From NCBI GenBank assembly GCA_035299505.1, contig DATGWL010000126.1, forward strand, positions 1-17,870: a stretch of 17,870 nt of DNA, written 5' to 3'. A program made the position numbers and the translations under genes. The stretch's first letter is position 1; each line of letters starts with the position of its first letter. The notes beneath the pieces are model-generated. The model saw only the letters and a program-made list of their open reading frames with translations. It was not told the origin of the DNA and searched no databases. Source of the stretch: M3007 sp035299505 (GTDB taxonomy: Bacteria > Bacteroidota > Bacteroidia > Chitinophagales > Saprospiraceae). This document shows positions 7,401 through 14,552 of this stretch, in pieces.

Positions 7401-9113
7401 GCACTTGAGCATGAGTCCAACGTATGGGATTTTGTAGGACTATTGTATTATCAATTGAGACAATTCCATAAGGCTGTAGAAACATGGGACAAGATCAAAG
7501 AATTAAACCATAAACAAGAAGCTAATTATTACAGAGCTAGTATAGAAATTGCTCAACAAGGTGACAACTATGAAAAACAAATTATTTTCATGGGAAGGCT
7601 TCAAGAACACACAGAATTAACAAAGGAAGAAAAAATAAGAATTTCAAAAGAAATAATAACTCTTTTCAATGATAAAATAGAAAAAAATAAAATGGATGAC
7701 ACATATAGGTATATGTTACTCCATGTACTAAAAGCATATTTTATCAGAAACGAAAAACAATCAATTCTAGAGATAGCTGCATTGCTTGAATTAAGCAACG
7801 ACATTTTGGCGGACAAAGTGGATACTTATGAATATCTAATTATTAATACTGATGATCCAATTTTAAAATCTTTTGCAGAAGAACGTTATTTAAAAAACAG
7901 GTTGTATTTAGAGGAATCTCAATCCACCAATAAGATAAATTATGAGAAATTTATTTTTGAAATAAATTCAAAAATGACCGAACTTAATCTCAGTTCCAAT
8001 TGGAGCCTTGAAGAAATTAGGGAACTTCCAACTATCCCAATCTTCAAGAAGCCAGGGCTGCATTTTACAAATTTCAAGGTTCAAAATTTTAAAAAGTTTT
8101 CAAATCTTGAAATAAAAAACATAGGTCAATTCAATTTAATATTAGGCGATAATAATGTGGGTAAAACATCATTACTAGAAGCCCTAACATTTGCAACAGA
8201 ACCAGATCTTATGTTTTCCCGGCTTTTTTATATTGATATGCAAAGAAAAAACTCAAACTCGCTAGATATTGAGAACTCCATTTTAAGCAACTTTTTTAAT
8301 GATCCGGAGAAACAAGAAATTATTTTTAGATTAGGTGAAAAAAGAAGGAATTTAGAGTATTTGTTAACCTTTCCAACATTAGAAACCTTAGGAAAATTCT
8401 ATTCTCAACCTAACCCAAACCCAAATAACTATATTATTTTAAAGCTACAACAAGAGGTTTTAAACTCTAATCATTTTAGTCAGCCGGCTTCTATTATATT
8501 TCCAAGAGTGAGTAGCAGCTCTAACAGTTTCATAAGTCCATCTTTTATCCCATTTGGAAAAGGATATGCCTCTGACCTTGCAAATATTTATTTCAGCATA
8601 ATTGAATCATCTCCAGAGAATGAGGAGAAACTTATTTCTTCTCTAGAAAATTTAATACCTGAAATTAAAAGAATAATTACCGACCCTAAAAGCGATGAAA
8701 TATTTATTATAGAAAAAGTTGAACAATCAAAAATGCGCCCCTTATATAGTTATGGAGAAGGTGCGAATAAATTATTTAGAATTATCCTTGAGATATTTCA
8801 AAACAGGGATGGAAGAGTAATGATAGATGAAATTGATGCTGGAATTCATTTCTGCAGATTTGAAAATTTCTGGAATATTATTTTAAAAACTGCAAGAGAT
8901 CTAAATGTTCAAATTTTTGCAACAACACATAATATTGAATGTATTTCTTATTTCGCTCAAATAATTGAAAAAAATAATGAATTTCAACAGCATTCTAGGG
9001 TTATCACACTTGAAAACATGGGAAACAATAAAATCATAGCCTATTCTAGGCAATATGAGGAATTTGGCCACGCAATTGAGTTTGGCTTAAACTTAAGAGG
9101 AGGTAAAAAATGA
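4473..9113 (+). CDS. UvrD-like SF1 helicase / TPR-like / OLD-type ATPase fusion
   Basis: A 1546-residue protein with two NTPase modules. Residues 1-305 are unassigned; the beta-rich stretch near 60-88 could be RelE-like, but this is a guess. Helicase motifs run in order: Q313, Walker A GQAGSGKST (328-336), DEAQD (534-538), GDALQ (572-576), NYRS (613-616), DAKGVEY (712-718) and VAVTRAQ (759-765). The GFRMDRLRDLFY stretch after motif III recalls the TRANK1-type SF1 helicases. Residues ~780-1190 are helical with TPR-like pairs (AADYFEKSL, QFHKAVETWDKI). The C-terminal ATPase has FKVQNFKKFSN, Walker A GDNNVGKTS (1225-1233), YSYGEG (1425-1430), MIDEIDAGIH (1450-1459) and ATTH (1483-1486), with no SMC-length coiled coil. 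It ends where GajA-type proteins continue into TOPRIM. All catalytic motifs look intact. A DNA-sensing anti-phage role is inferred from Gabija and PARIS. Confidence 0.85.
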   Translation: MPYYIHFCKKFNENIAGYTNQEDNIKNRLEQIKKRNTLKGASGSLDAYPGGIAVLNILGALTCRTIIQEKEITIESETIKVLFIREFIPKSGLDYFWPKIKKSISNKLWLEQNPLSPEDEQTFIIDYKEKHLNRSFEKLPELPELYANWPVSFQLDIKFDIYEEEEWVNYTFNPSERDGLNEKDIELFRIMIYSVSHGVNTHNLTIKEENKEANLFSCIHNESNVGILYIKPKVLRNDIFIICDGAHTVIQQNRWTKALEINRNRPDKYKSFEDIGLETLRAYSKSALKDRDLWYAILQKNGQKSNFSLMPEQVAFLREFSFPSYINGQAGSGKSTMLCYIFAYAFLNQYINELPGDILFITENENLLNSTKSNVRDLLRYNNEFAGIEPEEIIKIDNQFISFKDLLINQSSKNPKFNHKNYLSFRVFKEKYEKSNIPSSIKSKLSAETCWLAISTYIYGYHEDIIIDNIDKYEEIPSKFRVLDNIIFSEICKNILPFYNQLIENGYWDKLTLIKYLYESSEVSKGNYSLIVCDEAQDFSRVELRFILNLSKYTLYDPSNYAHAQFPVVFAGDALQTVNPTGFRMDRLRDLFYNELTGLGYNENVKIFIPRYNYRSAEPIVNLANAIQEFRITVLSAEKVEAQRAKRKKHIGKNSYMFFSTSWLDKFENKDTFKSIFEHKVFIIPVDINGEEDYKQKNLLIKTFLNVKSSVDAKGVEYPQVVVYGFGDYYNSKFGPLTWREPSTTTLFENQFFFNKLYVAVTRAQNEIIFIDTEKGIEEFWKPLVAQFKTIEENCIWNANSFSNVIESTKEDSKYNAERDKEQGLIDKNSSRLKIASDVFYNIGDNIQYYECRAWSEKFNGNLIKAADYFEKSLNYKEQANCLWEIKKWENFRMAASKLSGDQIEAQILIARFMESENGVWDKTEVNKAFFLRDKFYHILKDIDWRDEFIYNLITFSQNEEYSIFKRDLVYILESIALEHESNVWDFVGLLYYQLRQFHKAVETWDKIKELNHKQEANYYRASIEIAQQGDNYEKQIIFMGRLQEHTELTKEEKIRISKEIITLFNDKIEKNKMDDTYRYMLLHVLKAYFIRNEKQSILEIAALLELSNDILADKVDTYEYLIINTDDPILKSFAEERYLKNRLYLEESQSTNKINYEKFIFEINSKMTELNLSSNWSLEEIRELPTIPIFKKPGLHFTNFKVQNFKKFSNLEIKNIGQFNLILGDNNVGKTSLLEALTFATEPDLMFSRLFYIDMQRKNSNSLDIENSILSNFFNDPEKQEIIFRLGEKRRNLEYLLTFPTLETLGKFYSQPNPNPNNYIILKLQQEVLNSNHFSQPASIIFPRVSSSSNSFISPSFIPFGKGYASDLANIYFSIIESSPENEEKLISSLENLIPEIKRIITDPKSDEIFIIEKVEQSKMRPLYSYGEGANKLFRIILEIFQNRDGRVMIDEIDAGIHFCRFENFWNIILKTARDLNVQIFATTHNIECISYFAQIIEKNNEFQQHSRVITLENMGNNKIIAYSRQYEEFGHAIEFGLNLRGGKK

Positions 9114-9841
9114 AAAAAAATATTCAAATATTCGTAGAAGGAGACGCTGATGCCACCTTTTTAGTTTCATTTTTCTTAAAAAAATTCAATTTATTTTTTG
9201 AAAAAGCAACTAAACAAGGCTCTCAGGATGGGAAATATATCCAACATCGATATAATGATGATAATCTTTCAATTTTAATAGTACCTATGGGGGGCTATAG
9301 TAAAATTAATTTAATGTCTGAAAGCATGAAAAAAGTCTATGACTATGATGGGGAGATTGGAATAAATCTTGTTATCCAAGATGCAGACGATCCTAGCAAA
9401 GATCACGGATCTTTTATAGATCGAGTTAAATACCTAGAAGAAGCAAGGGCCAAATTATTTAAGGAAAGTATGGATAAACATGGAATTGGAGTCACATTTC
9501 ATTATTATTTGTTCCCATATACTGATTGGGACTCTTCTGGTCAAATTTCCGGAAGAGATGGAGACTTAGAGACTTTACTCATGTCAATTGTTAATCAACA
9601 ATTATATAAAAAATTTATATCATGCAGAGAGGCTTATGTTGAATGTTTAAAAACCTTATGTGATACGGAGCACTGGAAAGAACATAATCAAAATAAATCT
9701 ATTATTTATGATTATTTTCAAATTTACAATGGAAAAGATTTTGCAAAAGAGATCAAAAGAGATTATAATACACATTGCTGGGACTTAGACCATCCTGATC
9801 TAACTCCTCTAACTAACTTTTTAAAAAAACACATCTATTGA
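9110..9841 (+). CDS. TOPRIM-like nuclease subunit, DUF3226-like
   Basis: A 243-residue cytoplasmic protein. It opens with a beta strand into FVEGDADATFL, placing the TOPRIM glutamate at E10. A second strand ends in the acidic cluster QDADDP (D91, D93, D94), the DxD position of TOPRIM. A later GDLETLL (151-157) matches the G-x-LE signature of DUF3226, and the C-terminal WDLDHPDLTPLTNFLKK also fits that family. Such proteins usually lie next to an OLD-like ATPase and are presumed metal-dependent nucleases. Its ATG overlaps the stop of the ATPase gene (ATGA, 9110-9113), so the two are translationally coupled and probably form a complex. Its last codons overlap the aroQ stop on the other strand by 7 nt. 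Nuclease activity is inferred from the motifs. A DUF4435/AriB-like assignment is the main alternative. Confidence 0.8.
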   Translation: MKKNIQIFVEGDADATFLVSFFLKKFNLFFEKATKQGSQDGKYIQHRYNDDNLSILIVPMGGYSKINLMSESMKKVYDYDGEIGINLVIQDADDPSKDHGSFIDRVKYLEEARAKLFKESMDKHGIGVTFHYYLFPYTDWDSSGQISGRDGDLETLLMSIVNQQLYKKFISCREAYVECLKTLCDTEHWKEHNQNKSIIYDYFQIYNGKDFAKEIKRDYNTHCWDLDHPDLTPLTNFLKKHIY

Positions 9842-10269
9842 AAGCCTTCGGATTTTTTCGCAAACCATTCTACAGCCAACCTGTAGCCATACAAACCGAG
9901 TCCTACAATGGAACCGGCACAAACGGCCGACAAATAGGAGTGGTGCCGGAAAGATTCCCTTTTGTGCACGTTGCTGATATGTACTTCTACTACCGGCGCT
10001 TTGATGGCGGCAACGGCATCGGCCAGGGCAATGGAGGTGTGGGTGTAGGCCCCGGCATTCAGTACCACGCCATCGTAAGAGAATCCAACCTCATGCAACT
10101 TGTCGATCAGCGCACCTTCGTGGTTACTCTGAAAATATTCCAGGTTAATCTGCGGATACACTGAACATAATTGCCCGAAAAAAGATTCAAAGGATTCACG
10201 ACCATAAATGTCTGGTTCGCGCGTTCCCAGTAAGTTGAGGTTTGGACCGTTGAGAATAAGGATTTTCAT
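9835..10269 (-). CDS. aroQ: Type II 3-dehydroquinate dehydratase
   Basis: A 144-residue enzyme of the shikimate pathway that converts 3-dehydroquinate to 3-dehydroshikimate and forms a cytoplasmic dodecamer. The family signature ILNGPNLNLLGTREP is present with lid residues R17 and Y22. N71, H77 (YTHTSIAL), the catalytic H97 (EVHISN) and R108 are also present. Length is normal. The start at 10269 is chosen over 10329 because a TAAGGAG site (plus-strand positions 10282-10288) precedes it by 12 nt and the upstream 20 residues do not fit the family. It is divergent from the next gene with about 48 nt between starts. Its stop codon lies inside the 3' end of the TOPRIM gene, and no terminator is visible, so its transcript may run antisense into the island. 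Confidence 0.96.
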   Translation of the reverse strand: MKILILNGPNLNLLGTREPDIYGRESFESFFGQLCSVYPQINLEYFQSNHEGALIDKLHEVGFSYDGVVLNAGAYTHTSIALADAVAAIKAPVVEVHISNVHKRESFRHHSYLSAVCAGSIVGLGLYGYRLAVEWFAKKSEGFQ

Positions 10270-10317
10270 GGTTGCAAATTTCTCCTTATTTTTGAAAGTC
10301 TGCAAATGATCCATACT

Positions 10318-11751
10318 ATGCCCAAACAACTCTGCTTATTTGCGCTTTTTTTCCTGTTTACCCATGCGTTATACGGCCAAAGCGCGGTGGTTTCGGAGCC
10401 GGTTTTTATCCGAACCGACTATGGTTATGAGTTGATCGGGCGTTTACGAGACCGTGTGCTGATTTTTCGCGACCGGTACGACGACTTTATTGTGCAGGCA
10501 TTTGACCCGCAATTAAAACTCAGTTGGACCAAAGAACTGGAAGATCTGGATCACAGAGGCACCCGAATTCTTGGTGTAGTGCCAGGGCGCAATGACTTTT
10601 CCATCATTTATCAGACACGGAGGAGGGGGCATACGGTACTCAGGGTACACAAATACGATCCGGGCGCCAATCTGATCGACAGTATGGAGGTAAAGGACTA
10701 CGGAGAACGTATTTTCAACACCCCTAGCCTGGAAATTGCCCAGAGTGATGACCGTAATTGTATCGTGATTTACAATGTGGCAGAACGCGACCGGATTGAG
10801 GCTACCTGCATTTTCCTGGACAAAATGATCACACCCTGGGATCACATGGCCATTGTGGAAGATCTATCGGATATTTTTGAGAGTAGGGAGCCTGAAATAA
10901 CGGTGAGTAACTCAGGCATTTTTTTCTGGATAACGGAGCGCAACAACCGAAAATCCAAGCTGGAGAAACATGAGCTGGAAGTTATTCAGTTCGATGGAAA
11001 TGGGGTTCACCTCAATACCACTCCACTGGGCAATTACCTCACGGTGGACCTAAAGTTTGCCTTCGATCACCACAATCATCAGTTGGTTGGCGCCGGCTTG
11101 TGGACGGAAAAGTCGCGCGAGCGCTCAAATGGCGTGTTTTATTTACGCATGACCCCAGGCAGGGATTCAACTGCAGCACTCCGGTACGAAGCTTTTGACG
11201 AGAAATTTTTGTCGGTACTCCGGCAAAAAGACGTGAGTGATGAGAGTCGCGGCGTAGTTGACGCGCGTTTGCAGGAAATCCTGCTTCGACAAGACGGCGG
11301 GGTTATCCTGGTGGCCGAACGGTACCGCGAGGTTCAAAGAGGCGCTTCTGCCGGCAGGGGCTTCTTTAGGGATGGCATGCGGATGATTGTAGACTACTAT
11401 TACGATGATGTTTTTGTGCTGGCCATTAAACCCAACGGGTATGTGCAATGGAAAAGTGCGCTGCACAAAAAGCAATATTCTCAGGACGATGATGGCATAT
11501 TCTCTTCCTATTTCCTCATGAGAACACCCGACAGGATGCGTTTTTTCTTCAATGATGAAATCAAATACGAGAATACCTGCAGCGAATATGTACTCAGCGC
11601 TTCGGGAGAATTTGATCGAAACAGCCTGTTGAACACCCTGAACCAAAGCCTTCGATTGCGTTTTCGGGATGCTTTGCAGATGAATGCCAACGAATGTCTG
11701 GTACCTTCAGAATACCGCGGACGCTTAAAACTGGTGCTGTTACGGTTTTAA
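10318..11751 (+). CDS. Exported beta-rich protein of unknown function
   Basis: A 477-residue protein with a clear signal peptide (MPKQLCLFALFFLFTHALYGQ, cleavage after about residue 20-21). The rest is a series of short beta strands with blade-like phrases such as FIVQAFDPQLKLSWTKEL, VFVLAIKPNGYVQWKSAL and EYVLSASGEFD. This suggests a beta-propeller in the periplasm or at the cell surface. I recognise no catalytic motif, lipobox or T9SS sorting domain. ATG at 10306 is an alternative start, adding four residues. I prefer 10318 because a -7-like TATTTTTG lies at 10287-10294, which would leave 10306 almost without a leader. It is divergent from aroQ. The 211 nt between its stop and lon hold no gene I can support. 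Confidence 0.75.
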   Translation: MPKQLCLFALFFLFTHALYGQSAVVSEPVFIRTDYGYELIGRLRDRVLIFRDRYDDFIVQAFDPQLKLSWTKELEDLDHRGTRILGVVPGRNDFSIIYQTRRRGHTVLRVHKYDPGANLIDSMEVKDYGERIFNTPSLEIAQSDDRNCIVIYNVAERDRIEATCIFLDKMITPWDHMAIVEDLSDIFESREPEITVSNSGIFFWITERNNRKSKLEKHELEVIQFDGNGVHLNTTPLGNYLTVDLKFAFDHHNHQLVGAGLWTEKSRERSNGVFYLRMTPGRDSTAALRYEAFDEKFLSVLRQKDVSDESRGVVDARLQEILLRQDGGVILVAERYREVQRGASAGRGFFRDGMRMIVDYYYDDVFVLAIKPNGYVQWKSALHKKQYSQDDDGIFSSYFLMRTPDRMRFFFNDEIKYENTCSEYVLSASGEFDRNSLLNTLNQSLRLRFRDALQMNANECLVPSEYRGRLKLVLLRF

Positions 11752-11962
11752 CCCCTGCCTTTTTGTCGTGCCATAACCGCGGCTTTCTGCCAAAATCCGT
11801 TTTTTTCCGAGATGGCAGGCTGTTTGTCATATCCAAAAATGAACGGGTTAGATTTATTTGTTGTCAGTTTGACACAAAGCCAGAATTATTACCGCGACTT
11901 ATTGGGATATTTCCCATGTTTGCAAGTCGAGATTCTACATACCCCCTACCCGTCCTATTGAT

Positions 11963-14425
11963 ATGTTTGATAATTATTTGATGACACAACAGTCAGACGA
12001 TGAGCCTGATTTCGTGCCACTTTTCTCGCTGGAAGAAGACGATGAGAAGGCAGGCGAGGTGTTTCCGGACACTGTGCCACTCCTTCCTTTGAAAAATACA
12101 GTGTTGTTCCCCGGTATCGTAACTCCCATCACGGTGGGTCGCGACAAAAGTATCCGGGCCGTGCAGAAAGCCTATGAGGGTGATCGGTACATCGGTGTGC
12201 TTTCCCAGAAAGACCTGAAGATTGAAGCCCCTTCTGCACGCGATCTTTACCGCGTGGGAACGGTGGCCCGCATTCTGAAACTGCTGAAAATGCCGGATGG
12301 CTCCACCACTGCCATTCTGCAGGGTCGCAAACGATTTCACCTCGATAGCCTGACCCAGGAAGATCCCTACATGGAGGGCCAGATCAGCACTCTGGAATAC
12401 GAGCAACCCAAAAACAAGCTGGAGTTTCGCGCTCTGATCAGCAGCGTGCGCGATGCTGCGCGTCAGATCATCGAACTGTCGCCACAAATTCCATCTGAAG
12501 CTGTTGTGATGCTGAAAAACATCAACAACGACAACTTCCTGCTCAATTTCATAGCCTCCAATCTGGGCATTCCGGTCAACAATAAACAGGGCATCCTGGA
12601 GATCAATAACCTCAAGGATAAGGCCAGCGCCATCCTGCAACACATGGATTCGGAGCTGCAGCTGCTGGAGTTGAAAGACCAGATTGAATCCAAGGTGCGG
12701 GTAGACATTGAAAAGCAACAGCGGGATTATTACCTCAACCAACAGCTCAAAACCATTCAGGAAGAGCTGGGCCACAATCCGCAGGAAGAGGAAATTGAAG
12801 CGCTGATCCGCCGGGCCAAAAAGAAAAAATGGCCACAAAATGTGGAAGATGCCTTCAACCGGGAGATTAACAAACTCCGCCGGGTGAATCCGCAAATTGC
12901 TGAATATGCCATTGGTCTCACCTACCTGGAAACCCTGCTCGACTTGCCATGGCAGGAATACACCAAGGACCAGTTTGACCTCAAAAAGGTGCAACAGGTG
13001 ATGGATAAGGACCACTACGGTCTTTCCAAAGTAAAAGAGCGTATTCTGGAACACCTGGCTGTACTCAAGCTAAAAGGCGACATGAAAGCGCCTATATTGT
13101 GCCTGGTAGGTCCTCCAGGCGTGGGTAAAACCTCTCTGGGTTCCAGCATTGCGCGGGCGCTCAAGCGCAAGTACGTGCGTATGAGTCTGGGCGGTTTGCA
13201 CGACGAAGCCGAGATTCGCGGACACCGTAAAACCTATATCGGCGCTCTGCCCGGCCGGATTATTCAATCCCTGAAAAAGTCCAAAACCGGCAATCCTGTT
13301 TTCATTCTGGACGAGATTGACAAGGTGGGCAAAGATTTCCGGGGAGACCCGTCGTCTGCCCTGCTGGAGGTGCTTGATCCGGAGCAAAACACCACGTTTT
13401 ACGACAACTATCTGGAGCTGGAATTTGACTTGTCGAAGGTCTTGTTCATTGCCACTGCCAATACCCTCAGCACCATTCAACCGGCCTTGCTGGACCGTAT
13501 GGAGATCATCGAAATTGCAGGGTATTCGCTGGAAGAAAAAATTCAGATTGCCAAACAGCACCTGGTACCTCTTCAGCGCAAGGAACACGGTTTGAAGCCC
13601 GCACAAGTCAAATTGACTGAAAAGACACTGGAAAAAATCATTGACAGCTACACAGCAGAAAGCGGCGTGCGCAACTTTTCCCGTGAAATTGGATCTGTTA
13701 TGCGCTCTGTTGCCAAAAAAGTGGCCATGGAGGAGCCGTATGAGGTAACCATCAAACCCGAGCACCTGCACGATATTCTGGGTCCGACGAAATACGACTC
13801 AGAAGTGTACCGCGAAAAACAAAGCGCCGGGGTTGCCATTGGGTTGGCCTGGACATCTGTGGGCGGCGAAATTCTGTTTATTGAGGTAAGTCTGAATAAA
13901 GGGTCTGGCAGGCTGCAACTCACCGGCAACCTGGGTGAAGTGATGAAAGAAAGTGCCAGCACGGCACTGAGTTATATCAAGGCACATGCCAGCCAATTGG
14001 GCATTGAGCATGAAATGTTTGAGAAAAACGACATACACATCCACATTCCGGAGGGCGCCATTCCAAAGGATGGACCATCTGCCGGTGTAACGATGTTGTC
14101 GGCTATAACTTCAGCTTTTACCGGCAATCCGCTGAAGCCGTTCCTGGCCATGACAGGCGAAATTACCCTGCGTGGCAAGGTGCTTCCGGTGGGCGGCATC
14201 AAGGAGAAAATCCTTGCTGCCAAACGCGCCGGCATCAAAGAAGTTATCCTTTGCAAAGACAACCGCAAACATGTGGAAGATATTGAAAAGGAATACATCA
14301 AGGGGCTGGAATTCCATTACGTAGACCGCATGGAAGAGGTGCTTAATCTGGCATTGACCGGAAAAAAGGCATCAAAACCCAGCGAGAACGGCACGGCTAA
14401 GCGTGGGAAGAAGGTGGAGGCGTGA
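11963..14425 (+). CDS. lon: ATP-dependent protease Lon
   Basis: An 820-residue LonA-type AAA+ serine protease that degrades misfolded and regulatory proteins in the cytoplasm. It shows the N-terminal substrate-binding domain (about 34-240, starting VPLLPLKN), a helical linker, Walker A GPPGVGKT (383-390), Walker B ILDEIDK with D450, the sensor stretch FIATANTLSTIQPALLDR, and the protease domain with S706 in KDGPSAG. Lys749 lies 43 residues later in GGIKEK, the same spacing as the E. coli Ser679/Lys722 dyad. Length is normal, with a short acidic N-extension and a Lys-rich tail. An in-frame ATG at 11981 (MTQQSDDEPDF) is an equally possible start, since neither has a Shine-Dalgarno site. It ends at a strong terminator at 14461. 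No heat-shock operator is evident upstream. Confidence 0.97.
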   Translation: MFDNYLMTQQSDDEPDFVPLFSLEEDDEKAGEVFPDTVPLLPLKNTVLFPGIVTPITVGRDKSIRAVQKAYEGDRYIGVLSQKDLKIEAPSARDLYRVGTVARILKLLKMPDGSTTAILQGRKRFHLDSLTQEDPYMEGQISTLEYEQPKNKLEFRALISSVRDAARQIIELSPQIPSEAVVMLKNINNDNFLLNFIASNLGIPVNNKQGILEINNLKDKASAILQHMDSELQLLELKDQIESKVRVDIEKQQRDYYLNQQLKTIQEELGHNPQEEEIEALIRRAKKKKWPQNVEDAFNREINKLRRVNPQIAEYAIGLTYLETLLDLPWQEYTKDQFDLKKVQQVMDKDHYGLSKVKERILEHLAVLKLKGDMKAPILCLVGPPGVGKTSLGSSIARALKRKYVRMSLGGLHDEAEIRGHRKTYIGALPGRIIQSLKKSKTGNPVFILDEIDKVGKDFRGDPSSALLEVLDPEQNTTFYDNYLELEFDLSKVLFIATANTLSTIQPALLDRMEIIEIAGYSLEEKIQIAKQHLVPLQRKEHGLKPAQVKLTEKTLEKIIDSYTAESGVRNFSREIGSVMRSVAKKVAMEEPYEVTIKPEHLHDILGPTKYDSEVYREKQSAGVAIGLAWTSVGGEILFIEVSLNKGSGRLQLTGNLGEVMKESASTALSYIKAHASQLGIEHEMFEKNDIHIHIPEGAIPKDGPSAGVTMLSAITSAFTGNPLKPFLAMTGEITLRGKVLPVGGIKEKILAAKRAGIKEVILCKDNRKHVEDIEKEYIKGLEFHYVDRMEEVLNLALTGKKASKPSENGTAKRGKKVEA

Positions 14426-14460
14426 GGATTCACCGCAAAGTGCGCAAATTAGATATTACA

Positions 14461-14497
14461 ACGCTCTGTAGATCCATAAGCTACAGAGCGTTTTTTT
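14461..14497 (+). terminator. Rho-independent terminator of lon
   Basis: A perfect 11-bp stem (ACGCTCTGTAG at 14461-14471 with CTACAGAGCGT at 14481-14491) and a 9-nt loop are followed by T at 14491-14497. It lies 36 nt after the lon stop. On the minus strand the hairpin is not followed by T, so it works for lon rather than for the convergent gene at 14542. Confidence 0.9.
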
Positions 14498-14552
14498 CAC
14501 CACTTAGGCACTAAGGGCACTAAGTGGTGAAAAACCCACCCTTAGTGCCCTT
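14493..14552. repeat. Nested palindromes between convergent genes
   Basis: A 15-bp perfect inverted repeat (TTTTTCACCACTTAG at 14493-14507 with its complement at 14520-14534) overlaps a second 12-bp inverted repeat (AAGGGCACTAAG at 14513-14524 with CTTAGTGCCCTT at 14541-14552). The two hairpins share bases 14520-14524, so they are mutually exclusive. The second includes the stop codon of the minus-strand gene. The phrase cactaag occurs twice directly. Neither has a proper T tract for the minus strand, although they may still help end or stabilise that transcript. Confidence 0.7.

Larger units (their letters stand above)
4335..9841. other. AT-rich horizontally acquired island (candidate defence locus)
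   Basis: Base composition falls sharply just after the MoxR stop and recovers at the 3' end of aroQ. A sampled line inside (6001-6060) has 16 G/C of 60, against 32 of 60 on a sampled line in lon. Codon use switches to A/T-ending codons. The island contains only two genes, 4473-9113 and 9110-9841, on one strand and translationally coupled. I found no integrase, transposase, tRNA or convincing flanking direct repeat. Positions 4335-4472 are an AT-rich leader with no clear -33/-7 pair; TATTTTCG at 4431-4438 is one mismatch from the -7 consensus but lacks a TTG at the right distance. The mode of insertion is not visible. Confidence 0.75.

Noticed and set aside
4473..9841. Calling the island a standard Gabija system
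   Set aside because: Gabija has ATPase and TOPRIM in one protein (GajA) and a small separate helicase (GajB). Here helicase and ATPase are fused, there are long extra regions, and TOPRIM is a separate DUF3226-like protein.
11785..11819. Possible hairpin (ctgcca ... tggcag) upstream of lon
   Set aside because: A 6-bp stem with a loop of about 20 nt and no supporting T tract or operator symmetry is too weak to call.
11694..11981. 95-codon ORF between the beta-rich protein gene and lon
   Set aside because: It overlaps the end of one gene and the start of the next, has no family resemblance, and its composition does not look coding.
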